Source of the DNA: Platanthera guangdongensis
Lineage: Eukaryota > Streptophyta > Magnoliopsida > Asparagales > Orchidaceae
Assembly: GCA_039583875.1 (NCBI GenBank)
Contig: CM077150.1
Span: forward strand, 184,826,375 to 184,890,374
Length of the DNA stretch: 64,000 nucleotides
Direction: 5' to 3'
Shown here: positions 46,331 to 58,100 of the stretch, piece by piece
How the letters are laid out: every line of letters starts with the position of its first letter
How positions within the stretch are numbered: the first letter of the stretch is position 1
Notes under the pieces: generated by a model
The model's input: the letters and a program-made list of their open reading frames with translations, nothing else
What the model was told of the DNA's origin: nothing
Databases searched by the model: none
Made by a program: the position numbers and the translations under genes

Positions 46331-46863
46331 AAAAGATAGGTGCATCTTATGAAGAAAAGGGTAAGGCTGTGACCGAGTCATCTACATCCCGGACGCAACC
46401 TCGAGTGTACAATCTTGAATTACAGGAGCCACAAAGCTCAATCGGTGAAGTACAGCAGCCTCGAGTGTTTAGTTTGGAAGTATAAGAGGCTATCAAACGG
46501 CTTATGAAAGATGCGGATGAGCGGAAGTAAACTGAAGAGTGAACTGTATTACTTTGGTGATGTACATAGATGTTGTATGTAGGAATGAACAATGAGACAT
46601 TTATGTACACCTTATTTTATCCAGGTGATCAATTGATCAACGTGTAATAAAGGAATTGTTCTGTTGGTATCTGGGGTAAAAGATATGAGTATGGTGTGTA
46701 TGTCTGACATGTTCATGATTGTTTTGTGCGTTGCTGTGGGGCGAGACAAGCTGCGGCCTCTGAGCTCTAACCTGGATCGTTTTACTAAGGAACGATGTGG
46801 TTATATTACTATCTATCGCTGAGCTAAATTTTTGGATGATATTTCTTCTAAGGAGGCCAGGGT
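46331..46863 (+). other. 3' untranslated region of element G
   Basis: Follows gag; no frame with recognisable pol content. It ends with a purine-rich AAGGAGGCCAGGG stretch that serves as polypurine tract before the 3' LTR. Confidence 0.6.
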
Positions 46864-49047
46864 TGTAACACCCCAAATCCCAATTTGGGTTCAGGTTGGG
46901 CGACACGGCCTGGGACACGGGAATGTCCCAGGGCATGTCCTGCTCGGGTTGAGCAGCTTGTAGAGTGCTCGACGAAATGCACACGATGAAGTTCTTGGGA
47001 GGGAATATGCCCTATGCCAAGGGCGTGTCCAGGGGCTTGTCCGAGGCGTGTTCGACGAATTTCACTCGAGTAGCTGCGCTCGACGAATTCTCGAGAGAGA
47101 GGGCACACGACCTGTGACACGGGCGAGTCATATGGCCGTGTCCTGCTCTGTGTCTACTCGAGTGGGTGTCTCGAGTAGGTCTTAAATGTCTCGAGTAAGG
47201 CGTTTGGGTATGACACGGGCATGTCATTCATATGACACGGGCGTGTCATGTCCAACTACTAGAGTAGTTGTCTCGAGTGGATCTCGAGAGGTAGACACGG
47301 GCGTGTCAGCTATGTGGCACGGGCGTGTCACATGGCCGTGTCTTGTTCTGGATAAGTCGGTTCGGGCACCGCTTAAGGGACACGGCCTGTGATACGGGCG
47401 TGTCACAGGGCATTTCAACCCTGAAATAGCCATTTTTAGGGAATTTTGTAGCCGTTCGTTTCCTTCCTCTGGAATCTGATGGCCCAGGTTTCTCCTTGCT
47501 GCTTTAAGGCCGAAATGGCGAAGATAATCCTCATTTCATCTTTGGCCATTCTCTTTCTAAAAGAGAGCTAGAGAGAAGGGAGAGCAAGGAGGAAGAAGGA
47601 GAAGGACAGGCTGCCAGTGGATCGTTAGCATTCCGAATCAAGATCTGAGTTTAGATTCGTGGAGGCAAAGCTGTGGCTATGATTTCCATCCGGCTAGATC
47701 TCATGGCTCCAAAGCGATCATCAAGGGTAACGATCTCCTTATTAGACAGGCGAAGTCCTTTATTTATGTATATGTCTGGGATCCTCCACCAAGAGGTGGA
47801 AAGCATAAGTGATTCCATGTTGAGTCTGCATTTAGAGCCGGAATATGTAGTACGGCATAGGCATGTTGTGTGAAGCCAATCCGGACGGTTAGTCATGATT
47901 GGTGATGTTTATATTGTGAACCGGAGAAGACTCTGTATATTATATGGATGCTTGTAAATTGTGAATACTTGGAAAGCTTGGTATGAGCCCTTGCATGGGG
48001 TGTGTTGAATTGAAATGGATTGGAATGCAGCTCTGCGAGAGCTGTGTGTGGAGCAGGAAAGGGAAGGCCGACCCGCATCAAGATCTATGCTATTGACGAA
48101 TTGAGCAACGGGAAATGGCTGACTTGTACCTGTGTTATGGGAGATCGATTGGTGGCAAGGCAAATAGGAGGCTACGGGCCAGACCCGGCTTGCTGCACCA
48201 CAAGGCTGGGTCGATCTGATGTGGAAATGCTCAAGTTTGTCGAGAGGTTAATACCTATGAGTGGGATGGGCGAGGATGTCCCCAGCATGCGTGTTGGTTG
48301 ACTATGGCCCATATCCAACAAGTTAAAAACCTCTGACTGGTGGTGGGCAACTGGTATATCCGGTACACTAATAATGTGCCCTGAGTGCACGGAGCGTCTG
48401 GCAGAGGCCGGTGTTTGTGATACTGTTGTGATAATTGCTGTGATGGATATATGGTATGATTGCAATGCATACATGGAAGGAACCACTGCCCCGGGTAAGG
48501 GGTAGGGTAATTATAATTGGTCAGCGAATGCTGACCGTTGCTTTATTTTCCGCTCTTGGGGTGGATGTCTAATTGCAGGTGCTAACCGGTTGAATTTAAT
48601 TGAGCGTTTACCGCTCTTGGGGTGGATGTCTAATTGCAGGTGCTGACCGGTTGAATAGAATTGAGCGGAACGAAGTCCTTACTGCTTAAAGTCCCTTGAA
48701 GGCCGTGCGAAGAATTCTTGGATTTCTTGTGTGGCCGGCCTGCGTGACGATGTATGAAGCTGTATATTTGTAAAGAGTAACTTGTAAGGCCTTAAGGCCA
48801 TGAGCGTTTGTGTGTTGTAGACACTCCTGGTGATATATATAAATGTATGGTTTATATATTTAGTGGACAATCACTGTGATGGGTTCTTGCAACTTAAAAT
48901 GCTTTCGCTAGAATGTCTCTGAGTTAGGATGCGAGTAGAATATGATTTTGATATTCATACATAATTCCTCCGTTTGTCTGTGAAATATGGCGTGGGGCCC
49001 CGGCCGGACCCACCGTTATATTCCATATGACGAATGGAGGCGTTACA
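46864..49047 (+). repeat. 3' LTR of element G
   Basis: About 2184 bases, matching 43018-45170. It differs by a 61-base tandem duplication (48550-48610 and 48611-48671) that the 5' LTR lacks, and by fewer units in the palindrome array (47290-47340). Substitutions are scattered. Confidence 0.92.
48550..48671 (+). repeat. 61-base tandem duplication in the 3' LTR of G
   Basis: Two copies starting CCGCTCTTGGGGTGGATGTC. Only one copy is present at the matching site in the 5' LTR (about 44736-44800), so it arose after insertion or by error during reverse transcription. Confidence 0.85.
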
Positions 49048-50045
49048 GATTGTAGATCGATTGATCAAAATGTCGCACTTCGTTCGAAATAGGAAGGATG
49101 ATTCGCTGGAGAAATTGGCAAAACTCTATGTGGATAATATTGTTCGACTTCACGGTGTGCCCCGCAGCATCGTGAGTGACCGAGATGGGCGTTTCATGTC
49201 CAATGACTGGAGGTTAGTGCAACAAATGTTGGGAACCAAGCTGAGTTTCAGCACGACCTTTCATCCGCAGATGGATGGTCAAACCTAGAGAGTCAACAGG
49301 ACGATGGAAGATATGCTTTGCATGTGCATCTTGGATTTTAGGAAGCAGTGGGAAGATCACCTGTACTTGGTGGAATTTGCTTATAATAATAGCTACCAAG
49401 CGAGAATTCAAATGGCACCCTTCGAGGCTCTTTATGGTAGAAAATGTCGCACGCCGTTGTCATGGTTGGAAGCGGGTGAGTCGAAGCTGTACAAGCGGCA
49501 AGAAGTGGAAGATGCAACTTCATTGGTACGAACTATTCGAGAACGATTGCTGATCGCTCAGGACAGGCAAGCTAAATACTATAATGCCAAGCATAGGAAC
49601 GTTGAGTTCGCTGTTGGCGACTGCGTATATTTGAAGATTAAGCCGTTCAAGGGTGTCTCGCTGGTACGGCGCTTGAAGAAGCTAAGCCTGAGGTACCTTG
49701 GACCGTTTGAGGTTCTAGTGCAAATTGGCGAAGCAGCTTATCGACTGAAGTTATCAGTGGAATTGAGTGGTCTACACAACGTATTCCATATTCTTGGTGT
49801 TGCGGAAGGCGGTGCAAGAGCCTTCGCAAGTTATTACGGTCGATCAAGTACCAGTTGATAATAGGCTGACGACGAAGGTCAAGCCTATTCGCATTGAGGA
49901 CTCTGAAGTCAAGCAATTGTGTAACAAGGACATCAGGATGGTCAAGGTCTGTTGGGACAACCGCGATCGGGAGGAGCTCTCGTGTGAGCGAGAGCAGACC
50001 ATGCTTGAGGAGTACCCAGAGTTATTCCACTCAGGTACCGTTTAA
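49048..50045 (+). pseudogene. Integrase core, C-terminus and chromodomain of element C
   Basis: Reads IVDRLIKMSHFV, LHGVPRSIVSDRDGRF (second catalytic Asp), FHPQMDGQT, then a TAG at 49286-49288 at the position of the catalytic Glu (family: GQSERVNRT). Beyond it EDMLCMCILDF, AYNNSYQARIQMAPFEALYG and the GPFEVLVQIGEAAYRL region follow. After a frameshift near 49810 a chromodomain-like tail appears: KQLCNKDIRMVKVCWDNRD and EEYPELFHSG, stop at 50043. The chromodomain places C in the Tekay/Del chromoviruses. Confidence 0.9.
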
Positions 50046-50106
50046 GTTTTGTGTATCTTTTCCTTTCTGTAATTTCGTGATGAAATTATTTTAAGAGGGA
50101 GAGAAT
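50046..50106 (+). other. 3' end and polypurine tract of element C
   Basis: Short untranslated stretch ending AAGAGGGAGAGAAT immediately before the 3' LTR, the expected polypurine tract. Confidence 0.75.
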
Positions 50107-52191
50107 TGTAACACCCCGAAACTCAAAAGATGGATGGGCAGCATTTAGAGTAAAGTTTGGGGCCTGGTAAGGGTAACACGGCCTAGGACACGGGTGTGTC
50201 CAGGGCCATATTGTGCTCAGGTTTGACGAACATGATGAGTGGTCGATGAAATGGACTCGACGAGGCATCGAGATAGTGAACACGACCTGAGACACGGGCA
50301 TGTCCGGGGCTGTGTCCTGCTTGGGCTATTAGTCGGGCTGTGTCGGGTGAGGAACATAACCTACTGCACATGCGTGTTCTGGTTGACACGGGTGTGTAAA
50401 ATTTGATATGGGTGTGTCGAGAAGCCATGTTCTTCTCTGTGTGTTTAGTCGACTTTGTCGACTATTGAGCACGGCCTAGGACACGGCCGTGTGCATGGCC
50501 GTGTCTGGCATACGACATGTGACACGGGTGTGTCCAGGGGCCATGTCCTATTCGGGATGGGACGGTTTCATCATCGATTGAGGCACACGACCTTGGACAC
50601 AGGCATGTCACAAGCCGTGTTCAGCCCGGGAAATTAAATTTAAGTGCGAATCGTGGCCGTCCATTTCCTTCTTTTGGGATCCAAGGGCCCAGGGTTGTTC
50701 TTGCTGAGTTAAGTCTGAGAATAGGATTTGAAACACTCATTCCACTTGGAGCTTTCTCTTTCTAAAGCTTTAGAGGGAGGGTAGAGCAAGGAAGAAGGAG
50801 AAGGAGAGATCCGCCCACAGGTGGAGCTTCGGAGCCCCAAATTGCAAGCCGAGTCTTGATCTACGGAGGCGAGGCCGTTGCGGCGCTTTTCATCTGTCTA
50901 GATCTTCATGGCGCCAAAGAGAAACCCAAGGGTAATGATTCTCTTCTTGGACATGTGAAGTCCTCTTTCCTTTTTGCATAGGAAACCCGCTCTCGCAAAT
51001 ATGTGGTGAGTATGAGGTATTCCTTCAGGTAGACATGAGTAGTCCTCGTTGTTTTGCATGTAGAGTCCGGAATCGAAGTACGAACATAGGCATGGTGTGT
51101 GAAGCCTGCCCGGACAAGTTGGTCTGGATCGGTGATGTTTCATTGTGCATGAATAGCCGGAGAAGACTCCGTGCCGATGGTTGTTTTCGGGTTTTCTACG
51201 TGGTAGATTGCAATAGGGAACCTTGGGGACAAACTCCAAGGTGCACCCGGTAAACTGGGCAGAAGCGTGATTCTGCCATCTTGGTGTCCTGGGAGCCAAC
51301 TTGGACATAACTGAGTTATGTAAAGTGTATGATCGATTTGGGACTCGGGGAAGTTTGACCCGCGCCTATGGCTTAAACTAACAGGGCGGTGTGAGCAACA
51401 GGTTGAGTGGAACCGTACGCTCTCTATGTCGTTCAATTAAAGCGACCTAAAGTATGTGGTACTTGTTGTTGGCATAGATGGAGGGTCTTAGGCTTAGGCT
51501 GGAAAGACTATAATGCTCACGAGATTTGCTATCCAAGAGGCGGTGGTAAAATCGCGGATTTGACAGGGTTCACCGAGAATGTGCCCTGAGAGTACGGGTT
51601 TGTGGCCGTGCGTGCCTACTCCTGTGGTGAAGTGTGATTTTCACTATATTGTTTGGCTATGCTAATAAAGTGCAATGAAGGAGCATCGCCGCCCCGAGTT
51701 AAGGGGCGGGGTCATTATAATTTGGTCAGCTTTAGCTGACTGTTGCTTTTGTTTGCCACCACTGCGGTGGATTGTTGCTTGCAGGTGCTGCAGAGCCTAG
51801 TGGCAAGTAGCGGGCTGAAGCCCTGATGCTGAGCTGGCCCTTGAATGCCAAAGCAAATGTTTACTTAATCTGCTCATGTGAGACTGACCTGCGTGCCGAT
51901 GTATGGAAGACATTATTTGTTTAAAGTAAACTCATGTAAGGACATATGTACAAGTACTTTATGTATTTGTACGCTCATTCCTTTTGGGTTATTTTTAGTA
52001 GACATTCATGTTGTGCCTGGGTTCTTTATTTGCAACATTTAAAATGCTTCCGCTAGAATGTGCTCTGTGTAGGACGTTTGTTATTGGAAGGATGGTTTGA
52101 TTTCGTAACCCTTCGATCTGTCTGTGGTATATGGCGTCGGGCCCCGGCCGGACCTGCTGCTATATGCTATGTGACGGATCGTGGTGTTATA
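50107..52191 (+). repeat. 3' LTR of element C
   Basis: About 2085 bases, TGTAACACCCC to GGTGTTATA, collinear with 34348-36430. Scattered substitutions include losses of the CACGGGCGTG core. It is followed by the target duplication TCTGT and the resumed RT of A. Confidence 0.92.
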
Positions 52192-53306
52192 TCTGTAAAC
52201 TGCGACAGACAATCTACGGTCTTAAGCAAAGTCCCAGGTCCTGGTTTGACAAGTTCAATGAGGTCATTTTGTTGGTTGGGTTTGCTAGAAGTGCTGCAGA
52301 TCACTCATTATTCACTCGCAAGACATCGACCAGTCATGTTCTCATTGTTGTTTATGTGGATGATATTCTTCTCACAGGGGATGATAGAGAAGGTGTGGAT
52401 ATGACTAAGAAGCATCTTCTTAAGCATTTTGTTAATAAAGATATGGGATCTCCCAAATATTTCTTGGGCATTGAAATATCCAGGAAACCAGAGTTTATTG
52501 TTCTTTCACAGAGAAAGTATGTCATGGACCTCTTAAAAGAGACATGTCTCCTTGGGGATAAACTAGCTCGTTCTCCGATGTTAGTTGGAGATGATAAGTG
52601 TTGGAGTGAGGACTCACCACTTCTTGAGGATGTCACCAGCTACAGACGACTTATGGGGAAACTCTTTTATCTGACAATCACAAGAATGAATATTTGCTAT
52701 GTAGTAGGAAGAGTGAGTCAGTTTATGCAAGCTCTTAAGGAGTGTCATCTAAAGTCGACAATGAAGATTCTAGAGTATTTGAAAGGTGCTCCGAAAAAAG
52801 GACCTCTGTTTTAGAAAAGGCGACATTTGAAGGTTGAGGTATATTCTGATGCAAGCTATTGAGATGATAAGGAAGATATAAAGTCCACATCTGGGTTCTG
52901 TACTTTTGTTGGTGGGAATTTGGTTAGATGGAAGTGCAATAAACAAGTTATTGTCTCCAGGTCAAGCGCAGAAGCTGAGTATATGAGCATGGATCTAACT
53001 ACTTGCGAGCTGAAGTGGTTATAGACACTTATGCTTGATTTTGGATAGCTTTATGATCATCCTCTGCCAATGTTCCGTGATAAAAAGGCAGCCATATGTA
53101 TTTCGAGCAATCCTGTCTTCCATGAGAGGACAAAGAATATCGAGGTTGATTGCCACTTCATTAGAGAGGAGATTTTGAAGAATCTGATTTGCACTTCGTT
53201 TGTTACCTTAGAGAGAGAACTGGCTGATTTCTTCACCAAGCCAGTTACTCCTTCTGATGAGGTTTATAGCAAGCTGGGCATGGTCGATATATATGATCCG
53301 GCTTGA
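52192..53306 (+). pseudogene. RT C-terminus and RNase H of copia element A
   Basis: Reads CKLRQTIYGLKQSPRSWFDK, then the intact catalytic box YVDDILLTGDD near 52350, FLGIEISRKPEFIVLSQRKY and YRRLMGKLFYLTITRMNICY. After a stop near 52814, RNase H follows: VYSDASY, STSGFCTFVGGNLVRWK, SRSSAEAEYMSMDLTTCELKWL, then after two stops [12 protein letters not shown] and [11 protein letters not shown], ending at the TGA at 53304-53306. A purine-rich tract (TTGAGTGGAG) leads to the LTR. Confidence 0.9.
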
Positions 53307-53312
53307 GTGGAG

Positions 53313-54038
53313 TGTTGGAGCTTGAAGAGACCGGGCGGACTTATGTCTAACCGCAGCGGTCTACCTATATCCGTGACATAGCGGTTTAGTCCAGATGTCT
53401 GCTGGTGAACCTCAATTTGCGATCAGGTGGACTACAGTAGTGGCGGCCTGAGGGTTAGTCGCATCAGCGATCTGGAGGTTGGCCGCAGTGGTCTGAAGGA
53501 AGTCATAGCGGTCTGGCAGAAAGCCGCAGAAGCAGGCTGTCGGTTAGCCATAATGGTCTGAATAAAGCTGCATCAGTCTAGCAGAGTGCCACAGTAGCGG
53601 TCTGTCGGTTAGCTACAATGATCTGGATGAAGCTGCAATGGTCTGGTTGAAGACCCAATAGTGAACAGATGGTTAATGATAATTGCGGTCTGGTGGAAAC
53701 CAACAGTTGCAGTCCGATAGCTTGAAGCAGCTACGGCCTGGTGGGTAGTCGCAAATGCGGTCTGGTGTCAACTTGCAGTTGTGGTCTGGCGGCCTGTACC
53801 AGCGGTCTTCCCTGGCAGATAAACAACTTTACTAGTTGCCAATTGGTGTTTTATTATTTATTATATAGTGGGCGGTTTGACCATGTCAAGCCGCGAAGAT
53901 CGCTCGACTTGTATTTAGTCTCGCATCGGTTGTTGTATTCTCTCATCTCTCTTGATATATATAAATAAGGGGGGCATACCTATGTATTGATTACCTTTTT
54001 GGAGCCATAAAATTTGCCTTTATTTAGCTATTTTTACA
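53313..54038 (+). repeat. 3' LTR of copia element A
   Basis: About 726 bases, TGTTGGAGCTTG to TTTTTACA. It contains the same GCGGTCTG-based degenerate minisatellite (about 53400-53810) and a TATATATAAATA box-like sequence near 53955. Confidence 0.9.
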
Positions 54039-54074
54039 CAGAATGAATACCGAGACAAGAAGCTGATACCAAAT
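54039..54074 (-). other. H leader with primer binding site
   Basis: On the minus strand TTTGGTATCAGCTTC follows the LTR end; TGGTATCAG fits the initiator methionine tRNA site. The rest of the leader continues at 739 after removal of element A. Confidence 0.75.
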
Positions 54075-54586
54075 TGCAACACCCCCATCCGTTAACATTG
54101 GATATAACAGAAGGTCCGGCCAGGGCACCACACAATATACCACGGACAGCCAGCAGAGTTACATTTGAATATCAAAACTACCAAACAAATCCTAACTCAG
54201 AACATTCTAGCAGAAGCTTCATGGGTTATTAGAACTCAAGTAACAATGAATGTCCACTAAAAATCACATAGGAATGTTATACAAAATACACTAAAAAGTG
54301 TGGCCTTAAGGCCTTTCAGTTGTTCTTTACAAAAGTAATTTACAAACATCGGCACGCATGCCGGCTACACATCAAAATTATAACAAGTTCTTTTCTTGGC
54401 CTTCGAGGGCAGCCATAACATCAAAGGGTTACAACTCGTTATTTCCCGCTCAGCTCTCCAGCACCTGCACAAGGACATTCCACCATAAATGTGGCAAACA
54501 AGGAAACAGTCAGCTTTAGCTGACTAGTTTATAATGACCCTACCCCATTCTCGGGGCAGTGGTAATCTTTCCCTACAGGCATAGCA

Positions 54587-54682
<96 letters not shown>
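54075..54682 (-). repeat. LTR of gypsy element H, 3' part
   Basis: On the minus strand it ends GGGTGTTGCA before the primer site. It shares with the C and G LTRs the CGGGGCAGTGG/GGTCATTATAA block (about 54535-54555), the TCAGCTAAAGCTGAC block (54510-54525) and the GGCCTTAAGGCCA block (54300-54320). It ends in the TA microsatellite, where the Helitron begins; the LTR resumes at 62498. Confidence 0.85.
54590..54682. repeat. (TA)n microsatellite
   Basis: About 46 uninterrupted TA units. It lies at the Helitron insertion point inside the H LTR; the other side of the Helitron (62498-62527) is also TA-rich, so the insertion was into a TA tract that has since expanded on one side. Confidence 0.97.
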
Positions 54683-54683
<1 letters not shown>

Positions 54684-54695
54684 GAGTGACAGGCA

Positions 54696-54710
54696 CGGGC
54701 CTTCGGCCCG
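54696..54710 (-). other. Helitron 3' terminal hairpin
   Basis: Six-base arms CGGGCC and GGCCCG with a GAA loop on the minus strand, 12 bases inside the terminus. It matches the usual position and GC-rich nature of the Helitron termination signal. Confidence 0.7.
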
Positions 54711-55151
54711 ATGGCTACACGCCACAGTACCAGACCATCAATGCCGGGCTCCGGGCATTTGTCGTGGGTACGACATATGTCGTGGGGGAGACATTTGTTC
54801 AGAAATGTAAGTAAAACATTACAAATATGTATAAATGTGTGAAATTCAGAACATTTCTTTAATTTTTGTAAACTCCTTTTATCAAACGATAACAACTACA
54901 CAATTTTAAGTCATCGACTCATGTTCATTTCAATTGTCACTTCACCCTCCTTTTTCTTCAACATTCATTTGTTTATCTTCCCATGTCATTGCCCCTATTT
55001 GCCTTTGCAATGTCCTTCAGTCAAATTCTGCAGTCAATGTCTTTTGTTAGTAATCTTCTTTTTTTCATATTTAATCACCTGAAAAGCAAATAATTTTTTT
55101 ATAACATACAAAATGTAGAAATTTTTTTTTCGCTGCATGTAATGGAATGAA

Positions 55152-58100
55152 CTAAACAGTTGCGTGGTTGTGCTCGATGTGATACCTTATTGTTGTCGCC
55201 GGGTCGACTCGTTCAAAAATCTCCTTGAAGACCACATTTTTCGTGAACACACCCGCATGACCTTCAATAACACAGTTTTTTACCAAAACTCTTGTGGATT
55301 GGGCTGATAACCCTATTGATAAAGCAACATACAACTGGCCATTACTGAAGACGTGATTTGGAAGATAAATTCCGACATTTCCAATTGTCTGCCCCTGAGA
55401 CTTATTAATTATTAGTGCAAAACTCAATCTGACTAGAAATTGTTTCCTTATTAGTTAGAATGGAATTTTGTAATCTTCTGCACTTTTTAGCGGTATGCGT
55501 GGAATGAACACTCTGAGGCCCTTGAAATGCCCTACCAATATAGTGGCTTCAATGATATTTCTTTCAAATCTGCGACAAATTAGCCGTGTGCCGTTGCAGA
55601 ATCCAATTTTGGGATCTATATTTTGGAGAAGTGTAATTGGACAGCCACGCTTCAGTGATAGCATATGTGTTGGTAGATTACCTTGACTAATAGAGTTTAA
55701 AAATTCCGGTAGATATAAGTTATGGTCATCATCCGAAACTGAGTCGAAAGAGTAGTAAGTTGTGCTATCCCCCGGGAACATTTCCATGCATATTTCGTTC
55801 AACTTGTTAACATCTTCATTTAATGGAGTGATTAGAGCTCTTGTTGCAATATACTCGGCATTAGTACTGTTGACATTGTAAGTTTGCATACTGGGAAAAA
55901 CAAAATTTATTAAGTCATTAATTGATTGCTCACCTCCCTAAGGCATAACAATTGAATCAAGAAGGCGAATCATGTCATCTTCTATTGTTGGCTCCACCCC
56001 ATTTCCGACCCTTAGCAAGAAATCTGCAAATTCCAGGTCATTGCGTGCCTTCATATTTTCTTTTAATGTAAGTAACTTGACACCTGCCCATAAGTGAGAC
56101 TCAACGATGCTTGAGCAAATTATTTCCAATCTCGTGCCATTCACAACAACGGGCATCACTTGCCTGAAATCTCCTCCCATGATAAGAACCTTCCCACCAA
56201 AAGGCTTGTTTATTTCTAATACATCTTGCAATGTACGGTCTAAAATTTCGAATGTTTTCCTGTTGGCCATGGGTGCCTCGTCCCAAATGATTGTGGATGA
56301 AAGTTCAATCAATTTTTGAAGATCAGATTGTTTACTGATGCCACAGTTTAATACATTCTATAGTTTTATCGTTATTTTGAACCTAGAGTGAGCTGTGCAG
56401 CCGCCTGGGAGTAAATTTGCTGCTATTCTGGATGTTGCAGTTGCTATAATAATACGCCCTTAATTGCGGAAAGTTGCCAGTATAGTTTGATAAAGACATG
56501 TTTTACCAGTTCCACCAGGGTCGTCAACGAAGAAAATACCTCCATTTCCTTCTCTTATGCAAGTGCATATAGTGTTGAATGCTATTTGTTGTCCATGATT
56601 TAGTAGCGATGTTGAATTTAGGTCCACTGCTGATATAGGAATTGATATTTCACTATCAATCAAACCTGGTAGGTCTTTAATGTATTGTATGCCCTCACTT
56701 AACCTTGGCAAGTCGAAATCTTTTGTGCTTTTGTTATATTGCTCAAAGATTATGTTTAGCTTGCACAGTAATCTGTTTATTAAGAATTCATTATTTACAG
56801 TGCTTGTGCTACCGTAATCTTCGATCATCGCAGCATGGTTTTCATCCCATAGTGTTCTTACCCCGGTCGGTTGGCAGTACAATAAAATTGTTGCAAATAA
56901 TCTTCGCAGTGCTGCTGGCATTGTAAAACTTCTGGCTTCCGCTCGACAGTGTCTGATGCTATTGTCTTCTTCGTGTAGACCTCGTTTCTCAGTAGATTCT
57001 TTAAAAGTTGTGTAACAAACATCATGAACAGTATATAGATAATTAAATGATGTTGGGGCTGGAATATGATTAAGTAGAAGACGTAAATAGAAGCGCTCAC
57101 CCTCGATTGGTGATATAGCGTACATACGTCCTACTACTATCCGATTCCGAACTCTTCTTATCCATTTTCGCGAAGGTGTTAGCCACCTATAATGTTTTGC
57201 AAACTCAACATATAAGTAATGAACGGTTTCTAATCCATTGTTGTATGTCTCAAAGAACTCTATCAGCATTGTTTGTGAATTCCGTTCGTTAGCTAGTACA
57301 TCGAAAATAGATTGATTGCTTCGAAATCAGACCTGTTGTAGATCTGGCAGATGTATTTGCAATCAGACTACAGAAGGGAATGTTTTGTATATATGGAACT
57401 TGAAAAGCTTCCACGATTCCTTAGGCGCACAAATCCAACGGCTATCGACGTATTTACTTACTTTGTCATAGTTTGGCCCCGGGTGCACCCCGAATGCAAC
57501 CCAATCAGGACCTTTGTACACAGACTTGAACAAATATTTAATACTCTTAATGCTGCTACAAATTTCCACATTAATGTGGCAGTCGTATTTAACTAGAAGA
57601 TATGGGTTGTACAGAACTACTCAACCATTGTCAGGCCTAAAGTCCCCATCTCTCCTAAGAAGAATTTCTCTGTTGTCATCACGACGATGGTAGAGTTGGT
57701 ATGAATACAAACCGTGTGTTGTGGCTTCCACGAAAGGTTTTGGATACCCTTTTTTTCATACATTATTTTTCATGCACTGTGCATTTGGTCGTAAATGTCT
57801 GCATGGCCCGAGCAACATATGTCTAAGCACTACATTGTGTAAATCTGGTTCTTTTGTTTGTATTGGAATTTCAGCTCTGACAACGCAGTCGTAATCATCA
57901 GGACTACTTAGCTTATCATGGTCATTGAAAATAAACAACATATGTGCGTGTGGAAGATCTTTTTTTTGAAATTCTACCACGTGAACGTGTGCCACAACTC
58001 TACCCAGGACGCCCTTATGGAAGATGTCGTCCTTTAGATATTGCAATTTTGCTTGAAATATTCTTGAGATTAAATTAGGTCGATCTTGTGCTGTTTGTCC

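Larger units (their letters stand above)
43018..49047 (+). mobile_element. Gag-only (TR-GAG-like) gypsy element G
   Basis: LTRs 43018-45170 and 46864-49047, primer site, a gag frame and a polypurine tract, flanked by the perfect duplication GATTG (43013-43017 and 49048-49052). The internal region is only 1693 bases and holds no protease, RT, RNase H or integrase. This is the structure described for TR-GAG elements, which need proteins from an autonomous partner. The LTR is related to that of C, but clearly a different family. Confidence 0.92.
34348..52191 (+). mobile_element. Tekay/Del-type chromovirus C, split by F and G
   Basis: LTRs at 34348-36430 and 50107-52191 flank gag and pol in gypsy order with a C-terminal chromodomain. 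The target duplication TCTGT (34343-34347 and 52192-52196) is perfect, and element A reads straight through after removing C. Solo LTR F and gag-only element G interrupt the integrase, leaving pieces 39990-40199, 42946-43017 and 49048-50045. Several stops and frameshifts are present. Confidence 0.93.
740..54038 (+). mobile_element. Ty1/copia LTR retrotransposon A, split by nested insertions
   Basis: Two matching LTRs (740-1464 and 53313-54038) bracket copia-type coding pieces in the expected order on the plus strand: gag (1692-2428), zinc knuckle, protease and start of integrase (7818-8564), N-terminal reverse transcriptase (34069-34347), C-terminal reverse transcriptase and RNase H (52192-53306). 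The missing stretches are occupied by elements I, D with E, and C. The reading continues across the I and C insertions with 5-base target duplications. Across D and E about the last part of integrase and the start of RT has been deleted. The element lies in the leader of H; the flanks (CATAT before, CAGAA after) do not form a clean target duplication. Confidence 0.88.

Noticed and set aside
54559..54895. Frames encoding long Ile-Tyr repeats
   Set aside because: They are translations of the TA microsatellite, not genes.
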